A stretch of DNA of 64,000 bases from Symsagittifera roscoffensis (Eukaryota; Xenacoelomorpha; Acoela; Convolutidae), in the NCBI RefSeq assembly GCF_963678635.1, contig NC_087068.1, forward strand, positions 42,061,649-42,125,648, in the 5' to 3' direction. A program made the translations under genes and the position numbers. Below, piece by piece: positions 40,151-53,259 of this stretch (positions are counted from its first letter, which is position 1; each line of letters begins with the position of its first letter). A model generated the notes under the pieces. The model saw only the letters and a program-made list of their open reading frames with translations. It was not told where the DNA came from and searched no databases.

Positions 40151-43100
40151 GTTTCGAGAGATGTCGTTACTCATAGTTTCAGATTTTCAAAAAAACTCAA
40201 TAAAAATTAACAGTACGTGAAGCTCTATTGCCTATGAAGGGGTGTTTTCAAGGTACAATCAGGGATTGCAAATATGGCTTCCAAATATGACTGATCAAAA
40301 CCTTTTAAGTTCCAAAGTTTGGCGTATTTTGAACTTTTTAAACTATTTTTTTTTCAAAAAAGAGTTTTAAAACTTTAAATTTTTAACTATGTTTGGCTGT
40401 GCTTTCAGCGAACTCCTATACGTTGAAATTTTGGCTTCTTATTGAACTTTCCTATTTTAGTTTCCAAGATATAATATTTTATTTATTATTTTTTTTAATT
40501 TTCATTGATCGAAAGTTTGTTTTTTAAAGGAAATCTGATTGATTTCAGAACTTTAGATATAAAAAAAAATAAAGAAAGGAGCATTTGTATGCTGTCAGTT
40601 AATGAGGTTTTTTAGTTGAAAGTTTCCTTGGGCTAATTAAACTCAATAGTTTTTCGAGATATGACTTTTGTGTAAAAAAATAACCTCAAATCTGGTTAAA
40701 CCTATTTTTTCATTAACAAGTTTTCCATTTCAAAATTGTCGTCATGTTGTGTGTCTGCTAGTTTTTGATCTGCTTACTGGTTTTGCTACAATTTTTTTGT
40801 GTGTTGTTAGTAATTTTGACTGTAGAGAAATGAGCTATGATTTGTTACTGCGCTTGTTAAATTTGTAATCTTTTTTAAAAGTTTTTTTGCTTAAATGCTT
40901 TGTTTGGCCTCAATTGTTTTGGCTTATGTTTTATCGAGTAAGTGAACCTATAGCGGTGATTTTGTCGAAAATTAGATTTTTCTGCTTTTTTGTGTTTCCG
41001 GAGGGGGGAGCGTGAACTTTCAGATTTTCAGAACTTAATCAGTTTCTCAATTGAAAACAATTCTGCTCAACGGGAGTCTAACCATTTTTTGTCGGCTTAA
41101 TTGCCGCTTAATCATTGTTTCTGAATACTTTCAAACGCCAGTTCTTGTGTTTGTGGACGTGTTTCCCTCAAACTACAAATTGCTTGCAATGCTACGTCTC
41201 TGTGGTATCGCGAAGCTTCGTCTCTGTGACAATTAACAAAAAGGAAATATAAAATCCTGATAGATGGGTCCATTTAAAACTTACGGTTGAATCAAATGCA
41301 TTTGTTTTTTAGGAAGTTAGGAAGCTCTTTCCACGTTCAACAATCTATTTGAAGCATCGTAGGTGCGAGTCATGCGCTAGTTAAAGTTTCTTTAGAATCC
41401 GATTTAGATCGTATTCACGATTAAGGGGCCTCATAATCGTTAACAATTTTGTAAGCGTGAAAATGAATTAATGAATATAGGGTTGAATGAAGAAAAAATC
41501 GAACATAGAAAAAAAAAACAAATTGACAAAACAATGAAATTGAAATGGTTAATTCTTAGAAAAAACTTAAGTTTAAATTTTGTCAGGTTATACACGTAGA
41601 CAAGTGCCATTTTTCGCGAGGGAATGAATCTCTGCTTTCGAAATCAATCATCATCCGCTTTGAGTTTAATTCAGCCATGCACCCTATCAACGGCAGTTGG
41701 CTCTTGAAGCTCAAGTATCATCAACCTAATAGACGTGATAATCATAAACATCCGGTGGATCCTACAGTGATAAAAATAGCTTTGAGTGAATCACTCATCG
41801 CGAAGAAAATTGTTCTACCCTATTCATCGTCGGCGATCAGTTTAGTTGGACTCAAATAGCTATTTTTATAACAGCAAAATCTGCACTTCTAACAATTTCC
41901 AAACGATCATTTAATGGCACTGCTGTCATCCTCGCTTAAAATTCTCACTTTTCGTCCATCAAGCAAGCGTTTGTCGCTCTCAAGTTTCAAAAGAGATACG
42001 ACTTCGTAACCAAGAAATTACATGACTATTAGTACGGTTGTGCTTTGCTGTCAGTGCAACATTTAAAAAAAAAAACCGGCGCTGAAACGCTTAACAAGTG
42101 TCAGCAGTGTTTTTTAAAAGAAATGCCGCTCATGGCAGGCTGGTCCGTATTTGTTTTTCTTTTAAGTTTCTGCAAATTTCAGTACCCAGTACATTCATAG
42201 GGATGCGATTCAAGTAGGAAAAAGGGCAAGTGTCTGTGACAAAAAAATGAGAGGATGCAGCCGACTGTCCAAACTCCACGAGCAAACAAATCTGCCACGA
42301 ATGTGGAGTCCGGTTTTCGATATTAGCTTCTTTTGATCGCAGGTTTTCCTTTCACATTCTCCCTCAGTTGTGAAACAACATCTCCAATAGCGTCTCGTAT
42401 CTTGCTGTGGCGCTAAGTCAACAATCCTACTTTCGTACAATACAGAGCATGTTTCACGTGTAAGTCTTGTTTCTAATACTCAACTCTGAACTCTGTGACT
42501 AACAAGTAAAATTGTTTTAAGAATAGCAGTGTATTCAACCTCAAAAACAGTTCATTTCTATGATTCTCGACTCTGACTGCTTTTGATTTGACCGGCTGGT
42601 AAGACTGCCGACACTCAATATTGCTTTTCTTCGTGCTTTTTCCTTACTTACTTCTTTCAATTTCTTTTTGATAATTATTAAACTACCTGTTGTTCGCGTA
42701 AAGGAGAAAATGCTAGTTTAGCATCTTCTACTTGAATTCAGAGTCTCAGTCCTCCTTTTTTAGCGCAAAGTGAGAGCAGAACCAGATCATAATGAGGCAA
42801 ACTGGAAATTGTAAGAAGACTACCAGACAAAAAGTTCTCTTCCAGTATCTTAAGAGGAACAAACAACTGAGATGAGTCTCTTACTCCTTGAACGTAACTA
42901 AATTCACATTGCGACGACCTCGGTAGATCAGTCAATGCAGTTCCAGTTCATTTATGTGCCACTTTGGCTGTTTCCCACAGGCACTCCAACCACGCTTGAA
43001 CTTCGTGAGCGTAAAATTTCGTTTGTCTTTCTCTGGGCCATTAAATACTTTGACTTTTTGTCTTCGTTCGACTATTTTGACGCCTAAGTTATCAAACTAA

Positions 43101-44208
43101 TAATGTGCAACAAATTATCAAACAAATCTCGACTGTGCAGTTAGGTGCAGATTTTTTTTCTTCTATTTATTGACGTTATTTTTTGGGCGTGGTGTGATAA
43201 AAGTTCCTGAACGAAAAACCAGAGATCGACAGTCATAGTATAATAATCAAATTGAAAAACAATATTTGTTGATAAATGACTAGAAAAATGTTTGGGTGTA
43301 CTTTTCTGGGTTTCGGAGTGATATGATCAGAGCCCTTATTGAAACTAATACCGCAGGATGAATGTCCATAACTCGTCTCTTGGTTTTGTCTCTTGGTTTT
43401 CCTTACAGATCAACAAATTCATTGTTAGGATCGATCACCCTGAACTACTTGTCAACCAACTGCACTTTCCCTTCCACCATCATACGGGTCAAACGGGTTC
43501 CGTTTGTTCGTCTTCGGATCTATTTCTTGTATCGTTTTTCCTGGTTAACCCTTCTTGCATATATATTGCGCCTTGTAAGAGTAATTAGATTGAACTTACT
43601 CTCCTGTGACTTTGCAAGTCTCCTCTTAATCAACGTCTCAGTCCAGTTTGCATACTATTGGCTGGCCTTGAGACCGCGGATTAGAAGTGAACCCATCTGG
43701 TTTCATCGGTCAGAGCTAGATCGACCTGGAGGTGCAAATACAATGTATGTATGCGCTGGTTGACCCCTCTTAGCTATATCGTTTCACTTCGAATGTCGAC
43801 CTTGAATGGCGTGAATGTCAACTGGACCGACTGCATACAGCGCTATTTTTGCAGGCAAAAATTTTATGACCGTCTTCAAAAATTTGCACAAAAAATTTCA
43901 CACTGATGCAAAAATTGATGTTTGTGAGTTAAAAACGGAAGCTCGCTGATAGGAGAGCTTGTAACCAGATCTTCGACATCATCTCTCCTGAGTAGGCACA
44001 CACCTTTCATAATCAGACGCTGGACAGTTCGATATAAAAAAAACCCTCAAGTTTTCAAAAACAGTCAGTCTAGTTACGTGGGGTGTATTTGTGTGTCGGG
44101 GAAATGGATTATGTCGTTTTGCACCAAGTGCCATAGCTGATGTTTGTCCCCGGTCTTGGTCTGCCGGAGCCCGCGGAGGATTCAAGCAAGAAAAGTCCCA
44201 AGCGATGA
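38767..44208. repeat. Segmental tandem duplication, unit A (5442 bp)
   Basis: The sequence from AAATGGTATAAATTTAAATGG to 44208 is repeated directly by 44209-49201, with only a handful of differences noticed (for example near 40604, 40769 and 40970). Unit A contains 450 bp (about 41694-42143) that unit B lacks. No recognisable gene is inside. Small frames such as 42738-42935 minus and 43362-43763 plus have no family match. Confidence 0.95.
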
Positions 44209-47200
44209 CAAATGGTATAAATTTAAATGGAACATCATACTGATATGCTGTATGAACTGAAAATGCTATTTCGTATAATTTTTCCGATGCTTAATTAGAT
44301 TTATGATCATTTTGTTTTCAGATTCTATGTTAAAGTTTTTTTTCCTTCAACTTAATTCAGAATATGATTTATATCTTGCTAACAATTAAGGAGACTCATA
44401 ATTGTGAACAATATCGTTACTGTGAAGATGAATTGAGAAAAATATAGAGAAAAACTTACAAGAGAACTGATATGACAAAACAATTGAAATGAATTGTGTA
44501 ACGTGCTTTACTGTCTAGCAAGCTTTTCAACGTACTCGTTTGAGTTCTGACGCTAGATTCAGCTTGAATAGATGCGATTTTTGGTTCTCGGTTAAAAACA
44601 TTTCCTCTTTGACACATCTCCAATTTTTTTTAGTGTAGGTCTCTGATATCGATTGAATTTTGACGGAGATGATATATAGTTCAATTTGTTGCTCAGGCTA
44701 TGAGCGCTGGAGATTTAGGAAATAATTGTGACTTGAAAGGAGGCGAATGAATTCGCAGGCGAGGGCCACATATCTGTGAACAAGATCTGACTCGGATCAT
44801 GAAGCGAGCTGAAAAAAATATTTCAGATAACAGAAAAGAAACAAAGATGATGAAATCAAGTAAGTATCGAAAAGATAAGAAAATCAATTGAATATTTTCA
44901 GAAAATTGTTTCATGTTAAGCTCAACAGCATACCGATTTAGTGTATAAACTAAAAGTGCTATTTCTTATTATCTTTCCGATGCTTAGTTAGTTTCACGAT
45001 CATTTTGTTGTCAGATTCTACGTTAAAATTTTTTCCTTCAACGTAATTTTGAACAAGACTGTAACCGTGAAGATGAATTGAAATCAATCTAGAGTGGGAT
45101 GAATGATAAAAATATCGATTATAAGAAGAGAAAAGAAATGACAAAACAATTGAAATGAATTGTCTAGAAAATGCTATAATGCATAGCAAGATTTTTTACT
45201 TACTCGTTTGAGTTCTGACGCTAAGTTAATTTTCTCAGATAAGTTCATTGATTTTTTGACACATCTCCAAATTTAAAGTTTTTTTAACTGCAGATCTCCG
45301 ATATCGATTGGGGTTTGACGTAGATGATATATAGTTCATTTTGTTGCCCCGGCTATGAAGTTGGAGAATTAGGAAATAAGTCTGAATTGAATGAAGGTGT
45401 AGAATGGTTGAAAATCTGAATCGGATCTTGAAGCGAGTTGAAAAAAATTTTTTTTTCAGACATCAAAGGAAACAAAATGATGATGAAAAACCAATTATGT
45501 ATCGAAAAGATTAAAAGTCATTTCAATTAATACGGAAAGTTGTAAAGTTTTAAGCTGGACATCATAACCTAGTTGCTGCTTAAACTGAAATGGTTTCGAG
45601 AGATGTCGTTACTCATAGTTTCAGATTTTCAAAAAAACTCAATAAAAATTAACAGTACGTGAAGCTCTATTGCCTATGAAGGGGTGTTTTCAAGGTACAA
45701 TCAGGGATTGCAAATATGGCTTCCAAATATGACTGATCAAAACCTTTTAAGTTCCAAAGTTTGGCGTATTTTGAACTTTTTAAACTATTTTTTTTTCAAA
45801 AAAGAGTTTTAAAACTTTAAATTTTTAACTATGTTTGGCTGTGCTTTCAGCGAACTCCTATACGTTGAAATTTTGGCTTCTTATTGAACTTTCCTATTTT
45901 AGTTTCCAAGATATAATATTTTATTTATTATTTTTTTTAATTTTCATTGATCGAAAGTTTGTTTTTTAAAGGAAATCTGATTGATTTCAGAACTTTAGAT
46001 ATAAAAAAAAATAAAGAAAGGAGCATTTGTATGCTGTTAGTTAATGAGGTTTTTTTAGTTGAAAGTTTCCTTGGGCTAATTAAACTCAATAGTTTTTCGA
46101 GATATGACTTTTGTGTAAAAAAATAACCTCAAATCTGGTTAAACCTATTTTTTCATTAACAAGTTTTCCATTTCAAAATTGTCGTCATGTTGTGTGTCTG
46201 CTAGTTTTTGGTCTGCTTACTGGTTTTGCTACAATTTTTTTGTGTGTTGTTAGTAATTTTGACTGTAGAGAAATGAGCTATGATTTGTTACTGCGCTTGT
46301 TAAATTTGTAATCTTTTTTAAAAGTTTTTTTGCTTAAATGCTTTGTTTGGCCTCAATTGTTTTGGCTTATGTTTTATCGAGTAAGTGAACCTATAGCGGT
46401 GATTTTGTCAAAAATTAGATTTTTCTGCTTTTTTGTGTTTCCGGAGGGGGGAGCGTGAACTTTCAGATTTTCAGAACTTAATCAGTTTCTCAATTGAAAA
46501 CAATTCTGCTCAACGGGAGTCTAACCATTTTTTGTCGGCTTAATTGCCGCTTAATCATTGTTTCTGAATACTTTCAAACGCCAGTTCTTGTGTTTGTGGA
46601 CGTGTTTCCCTCAAACTACAAATTGCTTGCAATGCTACGTCTCTGTGGTATCGCGAAGCTTCGTCTCTGTGACAATTAACAAAAAGGAAATATAAAATCC
46701 TGATAGATGGGTCCATTTAAAACTTACGGTTGAATCAAATGCATTTGTTTTTTAGGAAGTTAGGAAGCTCTTTCCACGTTCAACAATCTATTTGAAGCAT
46801 CGTAGGTGCGAGTCATGCGCTAGTTAAAGTTTCTTTAGAATCCGATTTAGATCGTATTCACGATTAAGGGGCCTCATAATCGTTAACAATTTTGTAAGCG
46901 TGAAAATGAATTAATGAATATAGGGTTGAATGAAGAAAAAATCGAACATAGAAAAAAAAAACAAATTGACAAAACAATGAAATTGAAATGGTTAATTCTT
47001 AGAAAAAACTTAAGTTTAAATTTTGTCAGGTTATACACGTAGACAAGTGCCATTTTTCGCGAGGGAATGAATCTCTGCTTTCGAAATCAATCATCATCCG
47101 CTTTGAGTTTAATTCAGCCATGCACCCTATCAACGGTCCGTATTTGTTTTTCTTTTAAGTTTCTGCAAATTTCAGTACCCAGTACATTCATAGGGATGCG

Positions 47201-49201
47201 ATTCAAGTAGGAAAAAGGGCAAGTGTCTGTGACAAAAAAATGAGAGGATGCAGCCGACTGTCCAAACTCCACGAGCAAACAAATCTGCCACGAATGTGGA
47301 GTCCGGTTTTCGATATTAGCTTCTTTTGATCGCAGGTTTTCCTTTCACATTCTCCCTCAGTTGTGAAACAACATCTCCAATAGCGTCTCGTATCTTGCTG
47401 TGGCGCTAAGTCAACAATCCTACTTTCGTACAATACAGAGCATGTTTCACGTGTAAGTCTTGTTTCTAATACTCAACTCTGAACTCTGTGACTAACAAGT
47501 AAAATTGTTTTAAGAATAGCAGTGTATTCAACCTCAAAAACAGTTCATTTCTATGATTCTCGACTCTGACTGCTTTTGATTTGACCGGCTGGTAAGACTG
47601 CCGACACTCAATATTGCTTTTCTTCGTGCTTTTTCCTTACTTACTTCTTTCAATTTCTTTTTGATAATTATTAAACTACCTGTTGTTCGCGTAAAGGAGA
47701 AAATGCTAGTTTAGCATCTTCTACTTGAATTCAGAGTCTCAGTCCTCCTTTTTTAGCGCAAAGTGAGAGCAGAACCAGATCATAATGAGGCAAACTGGAA
47801 ATTGTAAGAAGACTACCAGACAAAAAGTTCTCTTCCAGTATCTTAAGAGGAACAAACAACTGAGATGAGTCTCTTACTCCTTGAACGTAACTAAATTCAC
47901 ATTGCGACGACCTCGGTAGATCAGTCAATGCAGTTCCAGTTCATTTATGTGCCACTTTGGCTGTTTCCCACAGGCACTCCAACCACGCTTGAACTTCGTG
48001 AGCGTAAAATTTCGTTTGTCTTTCTCTGGGCCATTAAATACTTTGACTTTTTGTCTTCGTTCGACTATTTTGACGCCTAAGTTATCAAACTAATAATGTG
48101 CAACAAATTATCAAACAAATCTCGACTGTGCAGTTAGGTGCAGATTTTTTTTCTTCTATTTATTGACGTTATTTTTTGGGCGTGGTGTGATAAAAGTTCC
48201 TGAACGAAAAACCAGAGATCGACAGTCATAGTATAATAATCAAATTGAAAAACAATATTTGTTGATAAATGACTAGAAAAATGTTTGGGTGTACTTTTCT
48301 GGGTTTCGGAGTGATATGATCAGAGCCCTTATTGAAACTAATACCGCAGGATGAATGTCCATAACTCGTCTCTTGGTTTTGTCTCTTGGTTTTCCTTACA
48401 GATCAACAAATTCATTGTTAGGATCGATCACCCTGAACTACTTGTCAACCAACTGCACTTTCCCTTCCACCATCATACGGGTCAAACGGGTTCCGTTTGT
48501 TCGTCTTCGGATCTATTTCTTGTATCGTTTTTCCTGGTTAACCCTTCTTGCATATATATTGCGCCTTGTAAGAGTAATTAGATTGAACTTACTCTCCTGT
48601 GACTTTGCAAGTCTCCTCTTAATCAACGTCTCAGTCCAGTTTGCATACTATTGGCTGGCCTTGAGACCGCGGATTAGAAGTGAACCCATCTGGTTTCATC
48701 GGTCAGAGCTAGATCGACCTGGAGGTGCAAATACAATGTATGTATGCGCTGGTTGACCCCTCTTAGCTATATCGTTTCACTTCGAATGTCGACCTTGAAT
48801 GGCGTGAATGTCAACTGGACCGACTGCATACAGCGCTATTTTTGCAGGCAAAAATTTTATGACCGTCTTCAAAAATTTGCACAAAAAATTTCACACTGAT
48901 GCAAAAATTGATGTTTGTGAGTTAAAAACGGAAGCTCGCTGATAGGAGAGCTTGTAACCAGATCTTCGACATCATCTCTCCTGAGTAGGCACACACCTTT
49001 CATAATCAGACGCTGGACAGTTCGATATAAAAAAAACCCTCAAGTTTTCAAAAACAGTCAGTCTAGTTACGTGGGGTGTATTTGTGTGTCGGGGAAATGG
49101 ATTATGTCGTTTTGCACCAAGTGCCATAGCTGATGTTTGTCCCCGGTCTTGGTCTGCCGGAGCCCGCGGAGGATTCAAGCAAGAAAAGTCCCAAGCGATG
49201 A
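44209..49201. repeat. Segmental tandem duplication, unit B (4993 bp)
   Basis: A direct copy of 38767-44208 starting without spacer. The 450-bp deletion joins CAACGG to TCCGTATTTG at about 47136, with a two-base GG microhomology. Homology ends at GCGATGAC (about 49200), the same octamer that ends unit A. Confidence 0.95.
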
Positions 49202-52200
49202 CTCAGATTAAAGATGAAAAGCAGCTTTTTCTCAAGTTGATGTTGGACTCGAGTAAAAGTTAGATATGGTTTCAAGTCGAGATGAACGAAGCAGATAATT
49301 AAGTTGTGGGATGCTGAAAGATTTTTTCAAATCAAAAATCGCGAAATAATCATCAATTTACATCAGCTGATTGCCCAGAATCTGAATGCTTTTTGCCCGC
49401 CTTCTCTCACGAAAAACGAGTTCTGAACCTTCCGGCTCCAAAAATGCACAGTTCGCTCAGGAAATTCAATTGAATACGAGGGCAAATTGCGTCGAATTTT
49501 TGCAGAATGCGTCATCGCTAAGATATGTCAGAAAATCTCATTGTTGTTTCGATGGCTTCAATGTTTCAAAATATAAGTGGGCCTTCTGGGTATCCTTGTT
49601 CCGATCCTTCACCTGAACTGAGAACCTATCATCCGAAAAGAAATGCGCTGTTTGACTATATGCTGCTGCGAATGCAAAATTCTTCGGCTGCGGAACCTTT
49701 TCGCTGATGTTATTTATACTGCTGCCTACAAATGGAATAAGGCTTGTTCAAAATCAGTTTTGACCAGTAATTTATGTCACGCTTAGTTTCAAATGACACC
49801 TATTTTTGAATAGTATGAACTATCGCCTCGCATCCGATTATTGCCAAAGTACAATTGAATCGAACCATACAAAGATTTTCTCTGTTCAAGAAATTCTGTT
49901 TCTACCAGCAATTTTGGATGCCAGTCTGCACAAAGTGTTGCCCATTGCGATGATACTAGCGCCTGTCAAGGGATTCTGCAAAGGGGAACGAGAAAATCCG
50001 AAAAAAACGACCTTGTGTCTTCCAAAAACCGCCCTCTTGAGATGATGCTCCTGAACACAGGCGAATGTTCAATCAGACTGTTTCATGTCTCCTTGCTAAT
50101 TTTTCGAGAATTCAATTTGTTTAGCCCACCAAAAAAACGTCCGAAAATGAGCTTACTCAAGGCTGGACTGTAGAACTTCTTATTGATTTGCCTTTTTCTG
50201 TTTTTTTTTTGAACGGCATAGGTGAACATTTTTTCCCAACATTTTTTTGACACAGAGTAATTTTCCGGCATCGTATGACGGCTTGTATGTTTCCATGCTT
50301 CTTTTGCTTTTGGACGTTTCTTGCAGATTTTCTGCCTCCTTTTTATTTCGACCATTGAAATTGGGGAGGAACTTTGTTTTCGGGCGTTTTTTTTATCGTA
50401 GTTATTTTAACAGGTAGCGCAGTTATTAATCGGGTCGAGTGAATTATCATAACTTAACGTTTTCAATTGTTATTCGAACGTCAATAAGAATTTTTGTAAA
50501 TTCCCACTGTCGATCTACACAGGTTGGAAGTTTTCGAGTTAAAGTCTAATTTCGAGCGAGTAAAGCGAGCGAGTAGCTTTTTCTTGAAAAAAATTTTTGA
50601 ATTATTTTATCATTTTTGTTTGCTATTCATTTTTCGAAGACAATGTTTGTCAATTATGTCCAGTTTGCTAATACTTACACTTGCGATCAGCTTAGTTTGA
50701 TATTACGACTCTTCTTTTTTTTCTAACCTAGCTCGCAAATAAATTGTTCATTTAATGTGTTCAACTTATTTGGAAATTTCAATGTAGCATTGTAAATTGC
50801 ATAGCATCTTTTCTCTGCTTAATTTGTGGCTAGTGTTTGGTACCAGTTAAGCTTCCGTGGTTAGTGTGTGAGTATGTTAATCTCTAGGTTACAGCACAAG
50901 TTTGAACCTAAGAGGTTGACGACTTTTTTTAAAAATAATTCGAGGCTCATTTCAAGTTTTTTATTGCACCTTATAGAGATGCTTTTTGTCGTATTTTTGC
51001 AAGTCTCATCACGCACAAAAAAACGTCAATAATTTGAAATAAAAAAAAAGATTTGAAAATATGTTTTTTTTTTAAGTTTTTTTTTATATGGTCGGAACAT
51101 TGTGCTACTTGTATAGCAAGCGACCATCCTTGTTTCCTGAAGTATTTCTTGTTTTTTTTGTTATCTCATAAAACTTAGTTTTTCCTGAAAATTATCTTAT
51201 GGCTGAGTTAACAGTGTTCGTGAGGTTGGTTTTGCGTATTTTCCAAACCCCTCTTTGTAACTTTCAGACAGGGATCAGGAGGAACTGTAATAAGCTTCAG
51301 CCAAGTAGAAACAGCTTCCGATTGATAGAAAGTATCGTTCAGAACACCATTTTTTAAACAAGCTAATTTTTTTCAACCTTTGTGAACGTGCTTCAGTATG
51401 TGGATTTAAGCAGGACCGAATTTGTGAAGAAAGATAGATGGCCCTGACTCCCGATAATGTTGTCGATTTTGAGATTTTGCATCGGCTGGGTAATCAATAA
51501 CGCTACAGTAAGTTCATTCGTCAACCATAGTCGTGGGTACTATTGCAAACTGATTTAAATGAAACTTGAACTAAATTTGTACTTTGTAAATATCTGAACT
51601 GCTAGTTTCGTTTTCGATCTCTCAGCTAAATCGGATTGGTTCAATTGTTCCAAAAAAAATAATTTTTTATCAAGCTTTTAATTTTTATTTTTTACTTATG
51701 GATAATATTCAGATTTCGGAATATTAATTTTTAACAGAAACTTTTGCAAAACTAAATTGAAGATTTCAATGCCCTGTGCTGGAAACTGACAATTTTTTTT
51801 CTATCGAGGGTTTTATTAAAGCTATGCGCTTCTAAAATTGTTAGTTTTCATAAACGCAGCAAAAAGTCCTGCTCTTTCATATTATAGCGCGCCAGGTGAA
51901 ATCCGTGCTCAAAGAGCAATTCAAAGGAAAACCTGTCAATTTGCCGTGTCTTACTTACTTAATCGGTCTAATACTTTTAGTTAGGTAAACGCTTACTAGC
52001 CTGCCGAAATGTATAAGATAATGAAAGCGTTATCAAATCGAGTAATAATTTTTATGTCAACAACTTCTGTGAATCATTACAAAATCAGTGAATCATTAGT
52101 GTCAAAAGACATTGGTCAAAATTTTCCAAAAAGTGCCTAAAAACGCCTTTTTTTTTACCTGTTTTTTCAAAATTTTGCTTGCGGCGCAGAATTTATGGCC

Positions 52201-52300
52201 AAAACAGTTTTTGTACTGTTATGGGAGAGCTCGGAAAATCAATTTGGTCGACCTTAAAAAAAGGTCGACAAATTTATTTTTCCAATTTTTTTGAAAATCC
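49202..52300. other. AT-rich region without recognised genes
   Basis: A 60-codon frame at 49525-49707 (MSENLIVVSMASMF, then Ser/Pro-rich) has protein-like composition but no match I recognise. The frame at 50083-50355 on the minus strand is Lys/Arg-rich and probably not coding. Poly-T runs are frequent. Confidence 0.4.
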
Positions 52301-52334
52301 GCCCCCCCTCGAGAAAGTCCTAGATCCGCCCCTG
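52301..52334 (-). mobile_element. hAT-like transposon end
   Basis: The minus strand reads CAGGGGCGGATCTAGGACTT and onward, the form of terminal inverted repeat common in hAT-superfamily DNA elements. The matching opposite end was not found in the flanking sequence, so this is a solo or decayed end. Confidence 0.4.
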
Positions 52335-53048
52335 TATATAGCCAACATATATATACTGAGCGTTTCTGCATTATAAACTCCCACTCAATTCGATTTTTCT
52401 GTTTGTGCTAGCGGTAAACCGACTCTAATTTTGTATCATTTCTCTTATTTTATCAGTTTTTTTCGCTTTAACTGTTTTCGGTTTAGAAGGTTTGGGCTAG
52501 TCTTACATAGGCATAGCCGCCTCTAAGTGCGTCGTTTGAAGGGAGATAACAATTTTTCATTCGTCAGCGTGGTGGGGAAGCGAGTATGTAAAATTTGAAA
52601 ACTTTGAGTTTTGATTTTTTGAAGATCCAAATTTTTTTTGCAGCATCATCATCATCACTGGGTTCTTTAGTGCACTCCCTCTTGAACTCGAAAGCGCCAA
52701 CGCCTTCTTTTGTAAAAACATCGTTGGATCATGCTCCGTAGCTCTTAAAGTTAACATAAATTATCTTGAAAATTATTGCCATAGAACACCGCGTACTATA
52801 AAACGATCCTCAGTCCTCAAAGTGGACTTGAATTGATACAACGAAGTACTGAAGAGTGAGTGAAAGCCACAACTAGCTCTTAAATTGAGCTTAGATTTTG
52901 TCTGGTAAAAAGTAAAGCAACGAAAATCTCTCCTGACTCCAAAGGTGAGTTCAGATGGTCCAATCGATAAAAAAAGAACAGAAAGCACTCCTGGCTCTAA
53001 AGGTGAGTTCAGATTATAAAATAATTAAAAACAATCCATATAAATGTC

Positions 53049-53258
53049 CTAAACCTTCTGAAAACAGTTCCAGAAATCTTTCGGGAGCTTTGGTAGGCCC
53101 TCTGGCGCAGGATGCAAGCGGTCATCTGAGATGTGTTTTCGGAAGCAGAATTTTTTTGTCCTATGAAAACGCAGTCCATAACGCCGAGGAAGTCTTCTAA
53201 ATGCTTTGTTCAATCGGCGAATACGGTCATGTTTTCCTTCGCGACCAATCAGGCCCAT
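53049..53258 (-). pseudogene. Possible SGNH-domain C-terminal relic
   Basis: The minus-strand frame reads RIRRLNKAFRRLPRRYGLRF and later SDDRLHPAPEGLPKL. The arrangement (Asn-rich helix start, Arg-rich helix, then D-x-x-H followed by P-x-x-EG-x-x-KL) resembles the last part of SGNH esterase domains, as found in CR1-type LINE ORF1. Only 69 codons are open and the N-terminal blocks are not visible, so it is at best a fragment. Confidence 0.35.
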
Positions 53259-53259
53259 A

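Noticed and set aside
43362-43763. 133-codon hydrophobic ORF considered as a small membrane receptor
   Set aside because: No family motifs, no splice structure, and composition typical of AT-rich non-coding DNA. The identical copy at 48355 only reflects the segmental duplication.
50083-50355. Basic 90-codon minus-strand ORF considered as DNA-binding protein
   Set aside because: Lysine-rich because of the T-rich plus strand; no zinc or helix motif pattern.
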